From: Opisthocomus hoazin | Lineage: Eukaryota; Chordata; Aves; Opisthocomiformes; Opisthocomidae | Direction: 5' to 3' | Assembly (NCBI RefSeq): GCF_030867145.1 | Contig: NC_134428.1 | Coordinates: forward strand, 22,795,537 to 22,859,536 | Length of the DNA stretch: 64,000 nucleotides | Shown: one piece after another, positions 38,942 to 52,560 of the stretch | Layout: every line of letters begins with the position of its first letter | How positions within the stretch are numbered: the first letter of the stretch is position 1 | Made by a program: the position numbers and the translations under genes | The notes under the pieces: model-generated | Databases searched by the model: none | The model's input: the letters and a program-made list of their open reading frames with translations, nothing else | Told to the model about the DNA's origin: nothing

Positions 38942-41771
38942 TTCTTGTATCTAGGAGGACATACCAGAGAAGAGAAGTGACAGGTTGATTCTGCAGCCGA
39001 AATTCTGGTTGACTTTCCTAAAGCATCTGGACCACAAACAAGATCTAACTTGCTTTTAAGAAAGTTGAGTTGTATTCTAAAGCAAGCTTGTGACTTTTTG
39101 CTTCAATTGATTTTGTAGATTACTCATTTGCAGTATTCTGTTTCATCTTAAACTGTAGAGATGTGAGCAGGGGTGGGAGTATTATAAAACAAAATAATTT
39201 GATTATTTGGGGTGGGGTGGGAGGGTGGCAGATTTCTTTTAACTTAAATTGTTTAAAAGCACAGACAGATGAACAGGAGACAGCTAATCTAGTTAAGAAT
39301 AGCCGCTATCTTTTTGATATTGATTTCTTTCTTCACTCTGTGTCTTTTAACCTTGTTTTCTTACAATTTTAGAAAAACCATCTTGAACTATACTGAATAT
39401 ACAGAGGACATGGATAAACAATTTACATAAGCGATTGAACTTCTTTTTTAACTTACCACTTTTTTTTTTACATTCTTCAATTTCTCTTAATTTTCATTGA
39501 AAGAACAGCATTTAGTATATGAATTTTCTGCCTTTTAGCCTAAAATGATTGGGTTTTACATGCTTGTTATGTTATCTATTTACGATACATTTAATGCTAA
39601 AAGATTTATTTTTAGCTGGCTAAGTAAAATAGCTAGTTGCTAGAGTTGTTGTCATAGCAGCAATCTTAACAGATAGGCTGATCCTATTTAGTTTTTGCAG
39701 CCAAAGAGCGACCGTTAGGCAACAGTTTGACAGTTCTGCAGTATTTTTCTAAAGATGGAAATTGTGCTGCTGAGGGTGAATTTTTTTGGTCCTACTTTAA
39801 AATTTTTCCTTCTGTAGGTGTGTGGAGTTTGATTCAACTGATCTATTTTCATCTAACAGAACTTAGGAGAACTTTGAATACACAATGTGTGATATTCAGG
39901 ATTTAAGTCTTAATTAGTAGAGGCTTGAAAATAAATTACACAGTGCAGCATATTGCAAGCTTCTTTGTGGATTGCTTTCTTAACAGCCATAAGTATTCTG
40001 AAAGAGAAATGCCAGACTAGAGAACGGGATCATGTGTTTATTCAGCACTAATTTTAAGTTGTGGCAGACTGTGCAAATATTACTGAAAAACTTTGGGGGT
40101 TATTTTTGATGAAATGCACTGCTTGGGTTAGATGATAGCTGAGTAGTTTAGTAATTCTGTTTCTTATTTTTATAATATGAAGAAAAAAAGGTGCTACTAT
40201 ATTGACAAGAAAAGGAGTATTATTTTCAGATTAATCTGTAAAACAAGGTGTATGTCTAAGTGTCTCTGTAGGTCTTGAGCTGTTACAGAAGTTCACTTAC
40301 TCTGTAACGTATGTCTGAATGCAGTTGCTGTTGTCTGAGATGAAAAGTGAATTTACTGTGAGGAACTTCTGTCTGTAACTTCCAATCAGATGGTACTGGA
40401 CCTGAATTATTTTTGGTGATGTCGAGCGAAAGACTTATCCCTCAGACTCTCTTAAGTCTCTTAGTAGACAGTAATTTTTCAGAAGATTTGTTGAAGTATG
40501 TGAGTTTAATGCTAAGAGAAAGTTTTGGCTGTTAGCTGAAAGAGTGCTTCAGATATGATTGAGAGTCCAAAATTTTACTACTTAACCTTTTAATTGCCCT
40601 TTTTTTTTTCCTCTCCAGGACTGCTTGTTTAAATGTACTGTTACAGGAATGCAAGCCATCATGTTACACTTACATGTTTATTAATTTCCAACAAATCGTC
40701 GTAACTTTCATCACATACCTCCCCATTCTGCGTCACTCTGGGGAATAGTCAGCACATTGCTTTCAAAACTTGATTCAAAGCCAGTCTGAGTGTGGCAAAA
40801 AGTGACTTCTGTAAGTCTTTGACTGGTGTGAATTTGATGTTGTGCCACTATTTTGTGGGCTGATACAAAGAAATCTGATGAATGAATCTGGCAGACTCTC
40901 CTAGCAGAGAAATGAGATACCATATACTCACAAACATCGCAATGTTCAAGTTACAGTGCAGCTTTTGAGTGGATCAAGGAGATTGGTGCTGTGAAACAGC
41001 GGCGTTCGTGCTGTGGTCCCACCACCCAAAACTCCTACTTCTTCACTCCTTTTATCTCCCTGCTAGGCATCTGCTTTCCCTGAGCTCTGATGTTCATCTG
41101 AGTCTACTCCATCTCCCCTTATCTCCGAATTTACTAACCTGACAGACAGTTAGTTTTAGTGTAGCTTCAACTCGAGACCTCGCTCCACTGGTAGTCGTTG
41201 TCTGTGCTGCTGTAATGTTAAACCCGTGCTGCGCTAGCCATAATGCCCAAAGGTTTTACACCAGCAGTGAATGTTTGCGTGGCTCGTAGTGAGCTGGATG
41301 GAGGAGCTGATAGAGGTTAATCTGGGGGGGAGTGGCAGGTTTGTTTCACACACATCTTTCTCCTGGGTTGCACATGGCTGTGCAGGTCGTTCTGCTGGTA
41401 CATGGTTTGTATGGGAACGGAGATGCCGAGGTGGAGTGGGGGAATGGTGGGATTGTGTGTATTAGCAGCAGTGCCTGCTTATCCCTGCTTGAAGTGTTCA
41501 TTGAACTACAGGCTGAGACTGTCATCTGCTCTTAGATGAGACCTGCTCCCTATCAGGACTTGGAAAAGTGTTGGACAAATGGAAGAGTTTTCTCTGTTCG
41601 TATTTCTGATTGGTGGTTTTGTCACATGGGGGCAGAACTGTTTCCTCTGATCTGCAGTGTTGAAAAGGGACCGAGGGAAAGGGAAAGCTGGCAGTTAGAT
41701 CTCCACCCATTTACCTGGACTCGGAGATACGTTTCGGTCGCTCATATTGTGTGTCTGTTTGTCTATTTCAG

Positions 41772-41904
41772 GCAAAGTCGTGCATTTGTCATATGTGTGG
41801 TGCCCACCTGAACAGACTCCACTCTTGCCTCTACTGTGTCTTCTTTGGCTGTTTTACAAAGAAACATATTCACGAGCACGCAAAGACAAAGCGACACAAT
41901 TTAG
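41772..41904 (+). CDS. USP22: USP22 coding exon 2: core of the ZnF-UBP zinc finger
   Basis: This exon encodes residues 43-86 and the first base of codon 87. It carries the dense Cys/His array of the ZnF-UBP finger: C46, C48, C51, C61, C64, C69, H74, H76, H78 and H84, including the conserved motif [20 protein letters not shown]. In the SAGA module this finger anchors the protease to ATXN7L3, ENY2 and ATXN7 rather than serving mainly as a free-ubiquitin binder; that is family knowledge. The acceptor is TATTTCAG|GCAAAG and the donor is TTAG|GTAAGC, a strong consensus. The exon starts in phase 0 and ends in phase 1. All the metal-ligand candidates are present, so the domain appears intact. Differences from human USP22 are small (for example Met50 and Ala53 in CHMCGAH). 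Confidence 0.97.
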
Positions 41905-43276
41905 GTAAGCTTGTCATCCTGATGTACTCACTGGTGCTTTTTAACTCGCTGCATTATCCCTGTCAATTCCAGGCCAGTAAGGCGATACTTTCTTTTATCT
42001 ATCTCATTAGACAGGGAGACCAATTTTATTGGCATTTAGTGATATTATTTTAAACTTGGTGCTTAAGCTTCCCCTACATCACAGAGAAGTTTTTGTTCAT
42101 AACTTAAAATCTGAATTATTATTATATATTATCTTAGTATTTATGAATTAAGGTCATATATAGGGAAAAATAATAAAAATGTGTGTAGACAGAGGGTTTG
42201 TTTTTTTTTTTTTCTAAGTGTGAAAAATAATGGGTTTAGTGCCTTGAACTAGAGCATTTATTTCAGTGAAACTTCTTCAGGAGATTGTGTTCACACCTTT
42301 TGTTCGTGCTAAGGAAAAAAGCATTATTCCTATCACAAAGACAACTAATCAAGTAACAATCACAATTATTTAAACTTTGAAAGTTTTGGTGTGGGTTTGT
42401 TTTTTTTTTTTCTGTCTTGGCTTCTTGTTTCCCGTTGGGTCAGTAACCTAAGCAATAAGAAAACAGCGTAACTGACAGGGAGTACTTTCCCTCAACTGCC
42501 TCAAAAACATTGTTAAAATGACAAGAAGTTCTTCTATTCTGTCAGCTTTGGTGCTACATAATGTTCAAAACCAAAAGCATTGAGTTTTGTTTTAAATTAC
42601 TTAGTGATTATAGTTTAGAACATTTTAGAGTTATAATGCAAAATCCTGATCATATTATATTAAAATTCTAGCTGTGTCAAAATGGGTGTATATAGTTTTG
42701 CTTGGTGTACAGCACACTTAATTTTACTTCAAATGAAAATACATTCTTGGTGGAGTGATACAAGAAACAGGAAAAAATGCATTGTTTCATGGAATAAATT
42801 TTCTCTTGACCAGTGTGGCCACCATTTTAATTTAATTTATCCTAAGTGCTTATGGAACAAACCGTCTTTATCTTCCATGAAGACAAAGATGCTCTAGAAG
42901 TCCAACGGAGCTGTGTACTCCTGTGCTTAAGAAACTGTTGTGTAAGTTTGCTATTTATGGAAAAGATTATTTCAAACAGCAAATCACTACAGTTTCTTCC
43001 TCCATATGTCTCAAGAAAGTAAAAAAATCAGGCTCCATAGGGGTATAGCTTAAGTTTGTAAATGCCTCAAGAGCTAGAACACTGGAAAATAGTGCTGAAT
43101 ATCCATAATGTTTATGAAGTTGGTAGCCTTTGCGAGTGACGTGATCATAATTCGTGATGTCAAGGTAAGCAGCAATATTCAGTATAAAGTGAAGCACAGG
43201 TAGCTGTACTTGAAGTGATAAGTTCCGGGGAAAAAAATGAAATGTACTGGTATGAGAAGACATCTGAAATTGGTAA

Positions 43277-43705
43277 GTGCTGCTAAGGCCACATCTGGAA
43301 TCCTGTGTTGAGTTCTGGGCTACCCAGTAAGAGGGAGACTGGAGCTACTGGAGAGAGTCTAGCAGAGGGCCACAAAGATGGTGGAGGTGCTGGAACACCT
43401 CTTATGAGGAAAGGCTGAGAGCACTGTGAATGTTTACCTTAAAAAAGTGGAGTCAATGCCTGTACAACAGGCACTGAACACCAAGTGAAACCCAGAAGGT
43501 TCTGTCTGATCCGTCAGGGAACACATTTTTACTGTGAGGGTGACCAAGGACTGGAACAGGTTGCCTCAAGAATCTGTGAAGTGTCTATCTTTGGATATAT
43601 TCAGAAGGTGTCCTGGAAAACCTACTCTAGATGGCCCTGCCTGAGCAGGAGGGTTGGACAAGGTGAGCTTCAGAGGTCCCTACCAACCTCAGCTCTTCTT
43701 TGAAA
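43277..43705 (+). mobile_element. CR1 LINE 3' fragment, sense orientation, diverged
   Basis: The plus strand follows the CR1 3' region in order: GGCCACATCTGGAATCCTGT, TTCTGGGCTACCCAGTA, GAGGAAAGGCTGAGAG, TTTTTACTGTGAGGGTGACC, CTGGAACAGGTTGCC, and finally AGAGGTCCCTACCAACCTCA. The middle, corresponding to the region between the GCTGAGAG and GAAACCCAGAAGG words, appears degraded or partly deleted. The reading frame for the reverse-transcriptase C-terminus survives only in part (43485-43703) and with many changes. This copy therefore looks older than the two antisense copies. Confidence 0.9.
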
Positions 43706-46700
43706 ATAGAAAAAAACAAACCAACCCTGTATGGCAATCTTTTATTGCTTTTTACAGGATGTAATCTCAAAGAGCTTTTGAAGTCAGTTCATTAGGTGAA
43801 ATTATTTGGGATTCCTTACCAGTGCGGAAGTACGAATTACTCTAGGTAAACTCTGTCTAAAGATTTCTGGTAAAACGTGTATATGTGTAAAAAACCCTTT
43901 TGTGCCAATATAAGTTTATGGTCAGGTTTAAGGTTTAAAAAAATACAGTGCTAAATTGAGTCCGTAGACAGTATTTGCCTGTTTGTCTGTGGATACTGTG
44001 TAAGCACTGTAATATTTTTATCACTAAACTTACCATATTTATGGAGAATCTTTTAAAAGAGCTTTATGATTGCGCATGTTGGGAGCTGCTGTTTATCTGC
44101 ATATTTGGGAAGCCAAAATTCTTCAAGTTAATTTTTACGCAAGGTAGAATTTGCTGTTGTCTGCTGTAGTGAAATATCTTATGTTTCCATAAAGGGAAAA
44201 CAAAACTGGCAGAGGAAGAAGATGCTTTGAAGATGCACTGTTGCTTAAAGACTGTTGTAGTTATTGTCGTGGTACTAGACAATTAAGGATGTGTCGGATA
44301 AGGTACCTCCCAAGAGGAATAGCCTTTATATAAAAAGGACAAGAGTTAATTATACAAGCCAAAGTACAGAATACAGTATTTTATCATCCCAAAAAGGATT
44401 CTGTTGCAGCTAAATATAATGTACCCGGCGCACAAATACGCGTAATGTGAGGAGGGTGCAACTGGCTGCTTGATTTCTGGTTTCGGAGATTCCTTTTATC
44501 TTTTTTTTTTTTAATGTATGTTTTGGTGTTTAATTTCCAGCTGCATGTGAAATGAGCTGTAAAAATATTTTTTTGTAGTTTTGCTAGTGCTTTTGGTTGC
44601 TTTTACTGCTGCAGTTTTCATTGGGGAACTAACTCATTTTTGCCTATCAGATGTTAAGTGCTTTGAAATTTCAAAACGAACAGAAATTATTTTAAAACAC
44701 TTGGTGACTTTTTGCTGAGCCAACATCAGTCTCCATGGAGACTAGCAGGAACTGCACACTTAATCACAGTTCTAAAAAATACCATAGATTTCAGCTGTAA
44801 CAGCTGTCTGAGCACTGGAAGCGATGTTTCTGCAGCTAACTGCTATATGTTTCAGGAGGCTTCAGGATCGTGGTCCAGAGAGTTCTTAAAATACATCTCG
44901 TTATCTGTGCTTCCCTGAGCAATATAAACTAGACATTTACTCTGACCTTATAGTGGTACCTGTGCTCTTGCATCTGCTTGCCTATTCAGTGTATATTAAT
45001 AGTACTGCACTTATTTTAATGTATTCCGTGAGTTGTAGGTGTACGTGACGGGTAGGTGAAGTAATATCTGGCTATATGAACTGCATTGAACAGTCTCTGT
45101 TAGTCGATCACCATGGTAGGCTGATATTTCCACTGGCTTGGGAGTTGTTAATGCAGTGTAAAATTTTCATACAGGTGTGAAAACCTTTGGAAAGCAGTAG
45201 ATAAGGCTGACCTTTCCAGGACCTTGAAGACTTGGGAGAATTCAAACTAACCTTTTCCTGTTGTGTTTCAGTGCTGTTTCCTTAGTATGTAGGCATTCCT
45301 CACCCCCTTCCCTCCCCCCAGTACATTAGCATGGTATCAAAAACATGTAGCATGCAAAGGGGTTGTCAGTAGCAGATGAGGCAGGGCTGTCTGTCCATGC
45401 CCTCCTTGGGAATTGTAAGGTACTTAATCAAAGTCACTGTTGTCACAGACATGATTGTAGATGCTACGGATCTGAAATCCGGCAGCCTAAGCCAAGTGAT
45501 GTCTTAGTCTGTGGAAGTTGTTACTTCAGGGAATAGTTTCTGCTGTTGCAATTTTAATGACATAGAATCTTTAATTTTTCCTTTTTTTCTCTTGTAATTT
45601 CGTAAAACAGGTTTTGCTCTTTTGAAGTGGTTGTACTGGCTGAAGCTCGACCATAAATATCCAGCCTCCTATACCTGATAGTGGTCAAGAGAGGCAGCTT
45701 AGAGAATAGACAGCAGTATAGTTATTAAGCATTTTTTCCCTTGTTCTGCTCTCCCTTTTTCTACTACTCAGCTCTTCAAAAACCTTCTGAACAGGAGACT
45801 GCTTCTAGGTGTGTTCCAGTAGCTGCCAATAGCCTGTCCAGTGTTGAAGCCTGGTTCCTTTGTGGCACCCACAACATGAAAAGGCAGCGAGTTCCATGTT
45901 TTTTCTGAGCCCTATGAAAAATGCATGTGTGTTTCTGCTTTGCTTTATAAAGGATCCTGTAACTTTGCTCTGTGTTTCTTTTGTGAGGAAATGAAAAAGG
46001 GTGAGTAAAATGTCTATATTGATCTCTTCTGGGATTGTTGATCTGTTTGAGATTGTCAGATGTTTCCTTTTCTGACCCTGTAGGATCCCGAACTACTTTC
46101 AGTTTTTCTTATTGAAACTGTTGCATGATTCTCAACATCCTCATCATAACTTCTTTCTAGTTCTAATGTGTCCATCTGTGGTGACAACTCTCTGGATTAG
46201 TACAGTTTACTAATGACTTGTATTCTTAGTTAATACTCAGTGACTTCTGTGTTTCTTAATATGCTGCTCAACACTGAGCTGATGTTATTTGGGAGTTAAG
46301 TGACTCCAAAACTTCTTTCCTGAGCAGTAATTGTTACTCATCCACTACCTTATTGGTAGCGATTAGAGTTTCACACTTGGTGGTATTGCCTGTTTGCTCA
46401 GTATCTTGAAATCCTTCTGGAGCTTTTTGCAAGCTTCAGATTTGATTGTTCTAAATGAATATGTGCAATCAGTGTACTTTGTCCTGTGTAGTCGTTCCAA
46501 ATTGGGTTCCAGCACCTGGGGAATCTGCTTTTGGTTTCTGTGCTTGTGAAAACTGGTGGTCCCTTCCTTGTCTCTTCTACAGTTGCACTGTGAAGGAAAA
46601 TACGTAGCAACTTGGTCCCAGAGTAGTAGCAACAGGAAGATGACTGTGAACAGTAGTTCTAAAAGAGGAGAGAGGTTGGTGCTGTACAGAGAGTTAATTT

Positions 46701-49483
46701 TGAAACTGTGGTAGTGATTCTTTTATCAGTTTCCTGTTTGGGACTGAAAATCCTGGGCAGGAACCAAATGGAGTTTTAATATTCTCTCAAAGTGAGTGTT
46801 TTCCATTTCTGTTACATAAGGGTTAAAACTTGTGTTGGGGGATGTCATATGAGAAAACAAAATTGAGGATTTTGGGAGTGGAATATTTATGTAACCTTGC
46901 TTGGGAGTTTTCCCCTACATGCTTTTTTATGTATATATTTCTTTTTTTTATATATATGCACACACTTAAGTGCAAGCAAAATCACGGGTATGAGGCTTAG
47001 GAGTCTTGTTACAGATAACCGTTCTGAGTTAGATTAGTTCAATTATGGTATCAAAGCTCTGTGTAGACCTATTTAAACTCCTTGGTGAGGAGCCAACTCA
47101 TGCATTTCCCTGCTATGCTTCTGTCTGTTAGAGATGCGCTCTTAACACATGAATAGTATCTCTGAAACAGCACGTAATGAAGTTTTTGGTTGAAGTCTTG
47201 GTCTACTCTAAGGCCCAGTTCTGGAGTTAAAGAATAGAGGTAGGTGACATAGCAGGACTGAGGCTCTGTGGTTAAAAGACTAAACAAGAAACAGTTGGAA
47301 GACTGAAGTACCATTCAGTTTCTAAGGAGACTGGCAAACAGTTGATTTCAGAATTAGTTCTGTTAGAGTACATTGATTATTTATTGGGTCACAAACTGTT
47401 CGTTGAGGAACTGTTTTTTCTAAGTATATGCTGAGGTAAGGTTCAGTCTGTTAAACACATTTGTGGTGAGAGGAACTGGGTGGGTGAGCATAATAATAAT
47501 GCTTTTAGATTAAGTTGAGGATTTTTTGGTGGAATTAACAAAGCTTTTGCTTCCTCTAGAAAATGACATTTTTTTCCTCTGAGTCCGGAAACGTGACAAA
47601 AAGCTATTTCTGCACTTGAAGTTGGTCAAAGGAAAAAATTTGGTTACTGCCGCTAATACATACCTGTCTGTTGAAATTTAATATGTAGAAACAGAATGCT
47701 TATGTAAAGGAACGGCAGTAAAAGTTGTTTGATTTCCATTGGAGTTGGAAGGTATTGACTGTAGTGTTAATGCTGCATGATGGCAGTGGAGTTCTCTTGT
47801 AAACAGCGAAGGCTTTGATGATACTCTGTGTGGAAGGGGCAATTAAAGCACTCCCCAGTGCAGTGTGTTGCAGTGCTAAAGTAGCCATTTGGTTTTTGCT
47901 GTTGCATTTAGGCTCAGAAAGGGGTAGAAAAGGTCATCTGGGCATTTTACCAGCCTCTTGATTTGACTTCTGTTCTAGTGTTTTGCTTGGTGTGGGTGTT
48001 GAAAAAGTCTGTTAAGGAGATGAAAGCAAATGGAAAACAGGATACAGTGTTTTTCAGTCCTGTCAGAGATGGATTGTGTCAGACTAATACATCTTTTTGA
48101 CAATATAACTGATTTTCTTAGGAAAAGGAAATACTCTGGACCTAATTTGTCTAGATCAGGTGAAGAATTTGACATTTTTCCCCCTTGGAAATTATTACAT
48201 GAGGTGGAAGTGACAAAGATTAATGTAAGAATTGTGGTATGTATGAAGCAGGGTAAAGGGAGACTGAGGATGCGTAAACTGCAGGTAGCGTGTGTTGGAA
48301 GCATGGACTTTACTAGCAGGACCAGTCCTGGTTTACCGCTGTTTTCTGCTAATTGAAGAGAACGAATTGTATCCGTGTATGAAATTCATGATGGTCACAA
48401 AATTAAGCGGTATTGCTTATACTGAGGAGGGCTGGGTAGTCTTGTAATAAGAATTAAATAGCTTCATTGGCTACAGTCATAAAAGTGAGATGAAATTTGA
48501 TAACAGAAAGTATAACTCTTTGTACTTCAACATAATAATAACCTTGTGATGTAAACCAGAGCGTTCATTGACTGGAAGTGGAGAAGGAGAAAAGCGTTTT
48601 GGATATACAGGTCAGCAGCAGGGTATGGTTTTGAACCTATGATTTTTCTCATACCATTAAGATATAAAAATATCTGCTGTTCTAGGATGCATCGTGCAAA
48701 GTACTGCAAGCAGTTTTTCATTTGCGTATGTGACGCACATTCCAGCATGGCATTCCTATAGCTTAGCTCAATTTTGGAGCCAGACTGAACTCGTAAGAAG
48801 GCAGCCGGCGTGTGTTCATTGCAACTGTCTTGTGCTAGGAGCTGCTTTGGTAAGGGAGGGTAGTTGTGAGCTCCTGCAAACCATCATGAGAAAGCTCCTC
48901 ATAGCATCAGAACTGACTCCTGATGACTTCTCTGTACACCTGGAATATTCTTAGCCCTCAGAAAGCCAACCTTCTGAATAGTTGCCTGCATATTGCCAGC
49001 TCTGCATGCATCTGCTTGCCTCAGACCCAACTACTAACTACTGTGCAGTTCTGGATCTTACTACTGCTGTTACTGAAAATAGTGCTTTGTGGTTAAGTCT
49101 CCACTGTTGATCAAATGAGAATATGCAGATGAGCGCAAGCATTCTGCATCATGGCAAATGAAGCAACGCAAAACTTGGTGGCTGTGATTTTGGGATTCTG
49201 CCCCCAAATTTCTGAAGAAAACAACAAGATTAAGTGGGGGATGTTGAACAATTTTGCTCCTTTAAACCTGAATAATATTTTGTGGGATCAAGAAAAGGTG
49301 CTTTAGCCTGGAGGATTTAATCCTTTTCACTTTTCAAATACTTGCTACAAACAAGGGAGCTGTTGAAGTTTTTGTAGGGTCAGAGAAGGGCAGGGAGAAG
49401 ACTGACAAAAGGCAAAATATCTTTTATAAGAGGAAGTGCAGGGCAGCTTAAAGATAGGCATGCTGCAGACTCCTCTGTAGTAT

Positions 49484-49503
49484 ACTGGGTGCATGCACCC
49501 AGT
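49484..49503. repeat. Perfect 20-bp palindrome
   Basis: ACTGGGTGCATGCACCCAGT equals its own reverse complement and is followed by a short GT-rich stretch. About one such palindrome would be expected by chance in roughly 1 Mb of random sequence. Its role is unknown. Confidence 0.9.
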
Positions 49504-50931
49504 GTACAAGTTGTGTGTGTGTGATACATGTATTTCTGAATAAGGTCAAGGAGCTGAAGTTAATATTTTGTTCATAATAAATTAACATAAAATGTTTTGA
49601 CAGATTGGTTCCTCTGAATTAACAGTCAGAAATATTTTTGGTGTCTAGATTCCCCAGGGATACCAGGACATATTTCCTTCATCTGAACATCTGATCTTTC
49701 CTGGCTTGAATTTGCATGTTAGTGTAGGATAATACTCTAAACCATCACAGAGGCAAGCGTACAGCATAGAGGTTGGGCATTTGGCTCCTCGTTTTTCAGT
49801 GTAGTATTGGGTACTTGCCATGTTTGGATTGCAGGCAAATCGGTCCCTTTAAATATTAAAATATTAGATCTATATGGGGCCAATAGGCATCTTAGAGACT
49901 TTAGAGCACAGCCCACAAAAACACTTCTTATCTGTCGGCTGCTGGTTTAAAAGAAGTAGTAGTAGTAGTACTTGGAAGAATAGAATGGTTTTATCTCGAG
50001 TATTAGGAGAAGAAAATACCATTTCTGTTACATATTGAATGTGTGGGGGAAGGATAATGCTTAACTGTGGCTATAATTTTTAATGTGTGTTACAAGATTT
50101 GGTATCTGACACTGCATTATTTTGGCAACAAAAGGAAGTTTGGTGTCCCACCACCTTCTCCCCGCCCTGCAGGTGAGTACCTGCGATTCGCATTGATTTC
50201 AGTGCAAGCTAGCTTGGCTCACCATTTAGCAGGATAAACAGCGTATACGTGGAGAATTGATAAGGCTGTGATTGCCTTGATACAGACTGAGAGAATAAGG
50301 GAAAAGTGTGAATAGCCTTTAATGTGTCTGCTCACTAGTTTCTGGAAAAACCTCAAATATGTAAGTTGATTGATGCCTCAGATGAGTCTGCTGGTGTGTT
50401 TTGTCATCTCTTTTTTTGTTTTTTTTTTTTTTTCTTATTGAGATTAGTAAGATTTTTTTTTTTTACTCGTACCAGTAAACCTTAATTTCTCATCAGTTTC
50501 CAGGTGCCAAGAAAACAGGAAGAAAGCAATCAGATACTTGTTTTGTGCTAATATATCACATAGAAGAAAAGTGGAGAGCTGGCTGAAGTTTACAAAATCA
50601 CTTCTTGTGGACTTGAGACTATTATCTAAAACTGGTTTAATGATTAACACTTCATACAAGAAATTAGGGAGTATGAATTAGCCTAGGATGTTGGCTTGGA
50701 ATACTGTCTAAGAGTTACCAGTTTAGTCTCCTTTTGTTGCACAAGTTGAACAAAATGTAGGTGACTTGCATAGAGTAGGAGTGTGTGTTGATTTTGGGTT
50801 GATAACGTGCCAAGACTGAGTCACAGAAATTCACAGTGGAATTAATTTCAATGCAGGTAAAAATTGACCTGAATTCTGTGTAGCTGAATGTTTTATTGTA
50901 TTTGAATGCAACCAGTGTTCCTAGGAAAATG

Positions 50932-51288
50932 ATCACAGAATCACAGAATGGTAGGGGTTGGAAGGGACCTCTGTGGGTCATCTAGTCCAACCGTCCTGCC
51001 GAAGCAGGGTCACCTACAGTAGGCTGTAGAGGACCTTGTCCAGGCGGGTCTTGAATATCTCCAGAGAAGGAGACTCCACAGCCTCCCTGGGCAGCCTGTT
51101 CCAGGGCTCCATCACCCTCAGAGGGAAGAAGTTCTTCCTCATGTTCAGCTGGAGCTTCCTCTGCTTCAGTTTGTGCCCGTTGCCCCTTGTCCCATTGCTG
51201 GGCACTACTGGAAAGAGCTTGGCCCCGTCCTCCTGACACCCACCCTTCAGATATTTGTAGGTATATATTAGTTCCCCTTGCAGCCTTC
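50932..51288 (-). mobile_element. CR1 LINE 3' fragment, antisense to USP22
   Basis: It begins on the plus strand with two copies of the terminal octamer (CACAGAATCACAGAATGG), followed by GGGGTTGGAAGGGACCTCTG and the usual CR1 3' sequence as far as CACCCTTCAGATATTTGTAG. The minus strand keeps an open frame over the reverse-transcriptase C-terminus (51014-51205, including LNMRKNFFPLRV and PSLEIFKTRLD). It is truncated at its 5' end, about 355 bp long, and similar to the 24 kb copy but with its own substitutions, so it is an independent insertion. Confidence 0.93.
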
Positions 51289-52493
51289 ATGATACCAAAA
51301 CATAATTCACAACTACATGATATCTGATGGAAGGCTGTTGTATAATGTGAAGGATCCCATTTTCAACTGAGCAGAGTTAGTTCTGTTCACCTGGGTTTTT
51401 AAAAAACTGAACCTACAAGTTTCCTAACTGGATGAGACGTGTGTGCACGTGCGCACTCTGGATGTAGCACGCTTCCCAGATTTTTTTACATATTGTTGTT
51501 TTGTTCCCATCATCTCTGGTCTCTTAACATTTTCACAAGGACGTCAGTAGATATTTGGCAAAGTAAAGCACTCGGACTTAAACAAAACACTTCACTTGGC
51601 TCCCAGGCGGAGAGTTGGAAGACCTCTTGCTGCCTAAATTTAAACTTTCACCCCTGAGCTGTTGTCTTTTGAAAATTACTGTCACTTGCGCTGGTAGATA
51701 AAGTTGCTCTCGTTCCCTTATGATCTTCTGTGATGCTTCATTGTTTGTCTGGGCGGATAGCTTTATTTTTAAATGCAAAATGAATCTTTGGACTTTCTCT
51801 CTCTTGTATTGCAGCGGTTTAGAATTTTGTATGTGAAGGGGTACAAGAAGATTTGACGTCAAAATAATGGTAGCCTGTTGTCAGCGTAGAAGGTATGAAA
51901 GCAAAGAAAAATGTTACATTCCAAGAGGCCTTTTCATTCTTAAATTACTTTGCCTGTGATCCACAAGTAGGTAGTTCGAATTCCTGAAACGGGAAACTAG
52001 ATTGGTCAAATCTAATAAAGTGACATTATGATTCTTCTGGTTCTTCCCTGTGAAAGAAAAAAGTATATGTCTACTGAATGTATGTTTTATTTTTCCAGTG
52101 TAATCAATTCTGTACATGTATTAAGATAAAACTCAATTAAAATAGTGGCTTTACCCTCCGCCCCCTTCCAAGAGGGGTGGTAGTAGTGTTAGGAAAAGCA
52201 GATATTGAAAGGTAGGAGTAGCAGCTATGCTGGAGGAGCCTTGGAAAAGGGCTGTTTATCTTGAGGAGTGTGGGGCGTCGTGGCAGTTGGCAGTGGATTA
52301 ATCCGAAACATCTAGGCTTCTTGGTTTGTAGTTCCCAAATGTCTTACGAATTTGAGGCCCATTTCTGTTAGTTTTGTGATCCGCAAATAATGAAATTTGT
52401 TACACGTGTGTTCTCATACTTTACTGTCATAGTGCTTTTTACTGAATTTTCTGGTCAGGTGTTTTGTGGTACAGCTTCACAGCAATTTAGTTT

Positions 52494-52560
52494 AAAAAAA
52501 ACAAGCAAACAAAAAACAAGCAAACAAAAAACAAGCCAACCAAAACCCCCCAAAAACCCC
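52494..52560. repeat. 15-bp A-rich minisatellite, about 3 copies
   Basis: The unit ACAAGCAAACAAAAA repeats with a period of 15 at 52501, 52516 and 52531. The last copy is diverged and runs into CCAAAACCCCCC and AAAAACCCC. The repeated KTSKQ pattern in translation is a by-product of the period being a multiple of three. Confidence 0.85.

Larger units (their letters stand above)
672..41771 (+). other. USP22: USP22 intron 1 (41.1 kb, phase 0)
   Basis: This runs from the donor AAG|GTACCG to the acceptor TATTTCAG|GC. The first ~640 bp belong to the CpG island and carry the (TCCCC)n tract; the rest is AT-leaning. I found one CR1 LINE fragment (24181-24581), a three-copy 21-bp minisatellite, homopolymer runs, a GT-rich tract, a (CAA)n run, a purine-rich stretch and two small dyads. 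Open frames of 60-158 codons occur throughout, but none shows a recognisable domain, so none is called as a gene. A TTCTCTTAG/GAG/GTAAGT arrangement near the middle (24092-24110) is treated as a finding. No tRNA or other recognisable RNA gene was seen; a lncRNA or enhancer could not be detected by reading alone. Confidence 0.9.

Noticed and set aside
39648..39661. RFX X-box-like word GTTGTCATAGCAGC.
   Set aside because: Two mismatches to the palindromic consensus, and such sites are common by chance in long introns.
51966..51985. A tRNA B-box-like word (AGTTCGAATTCC).
   Set aside because: No A-box or cloverleaf stems can be drawn around it.
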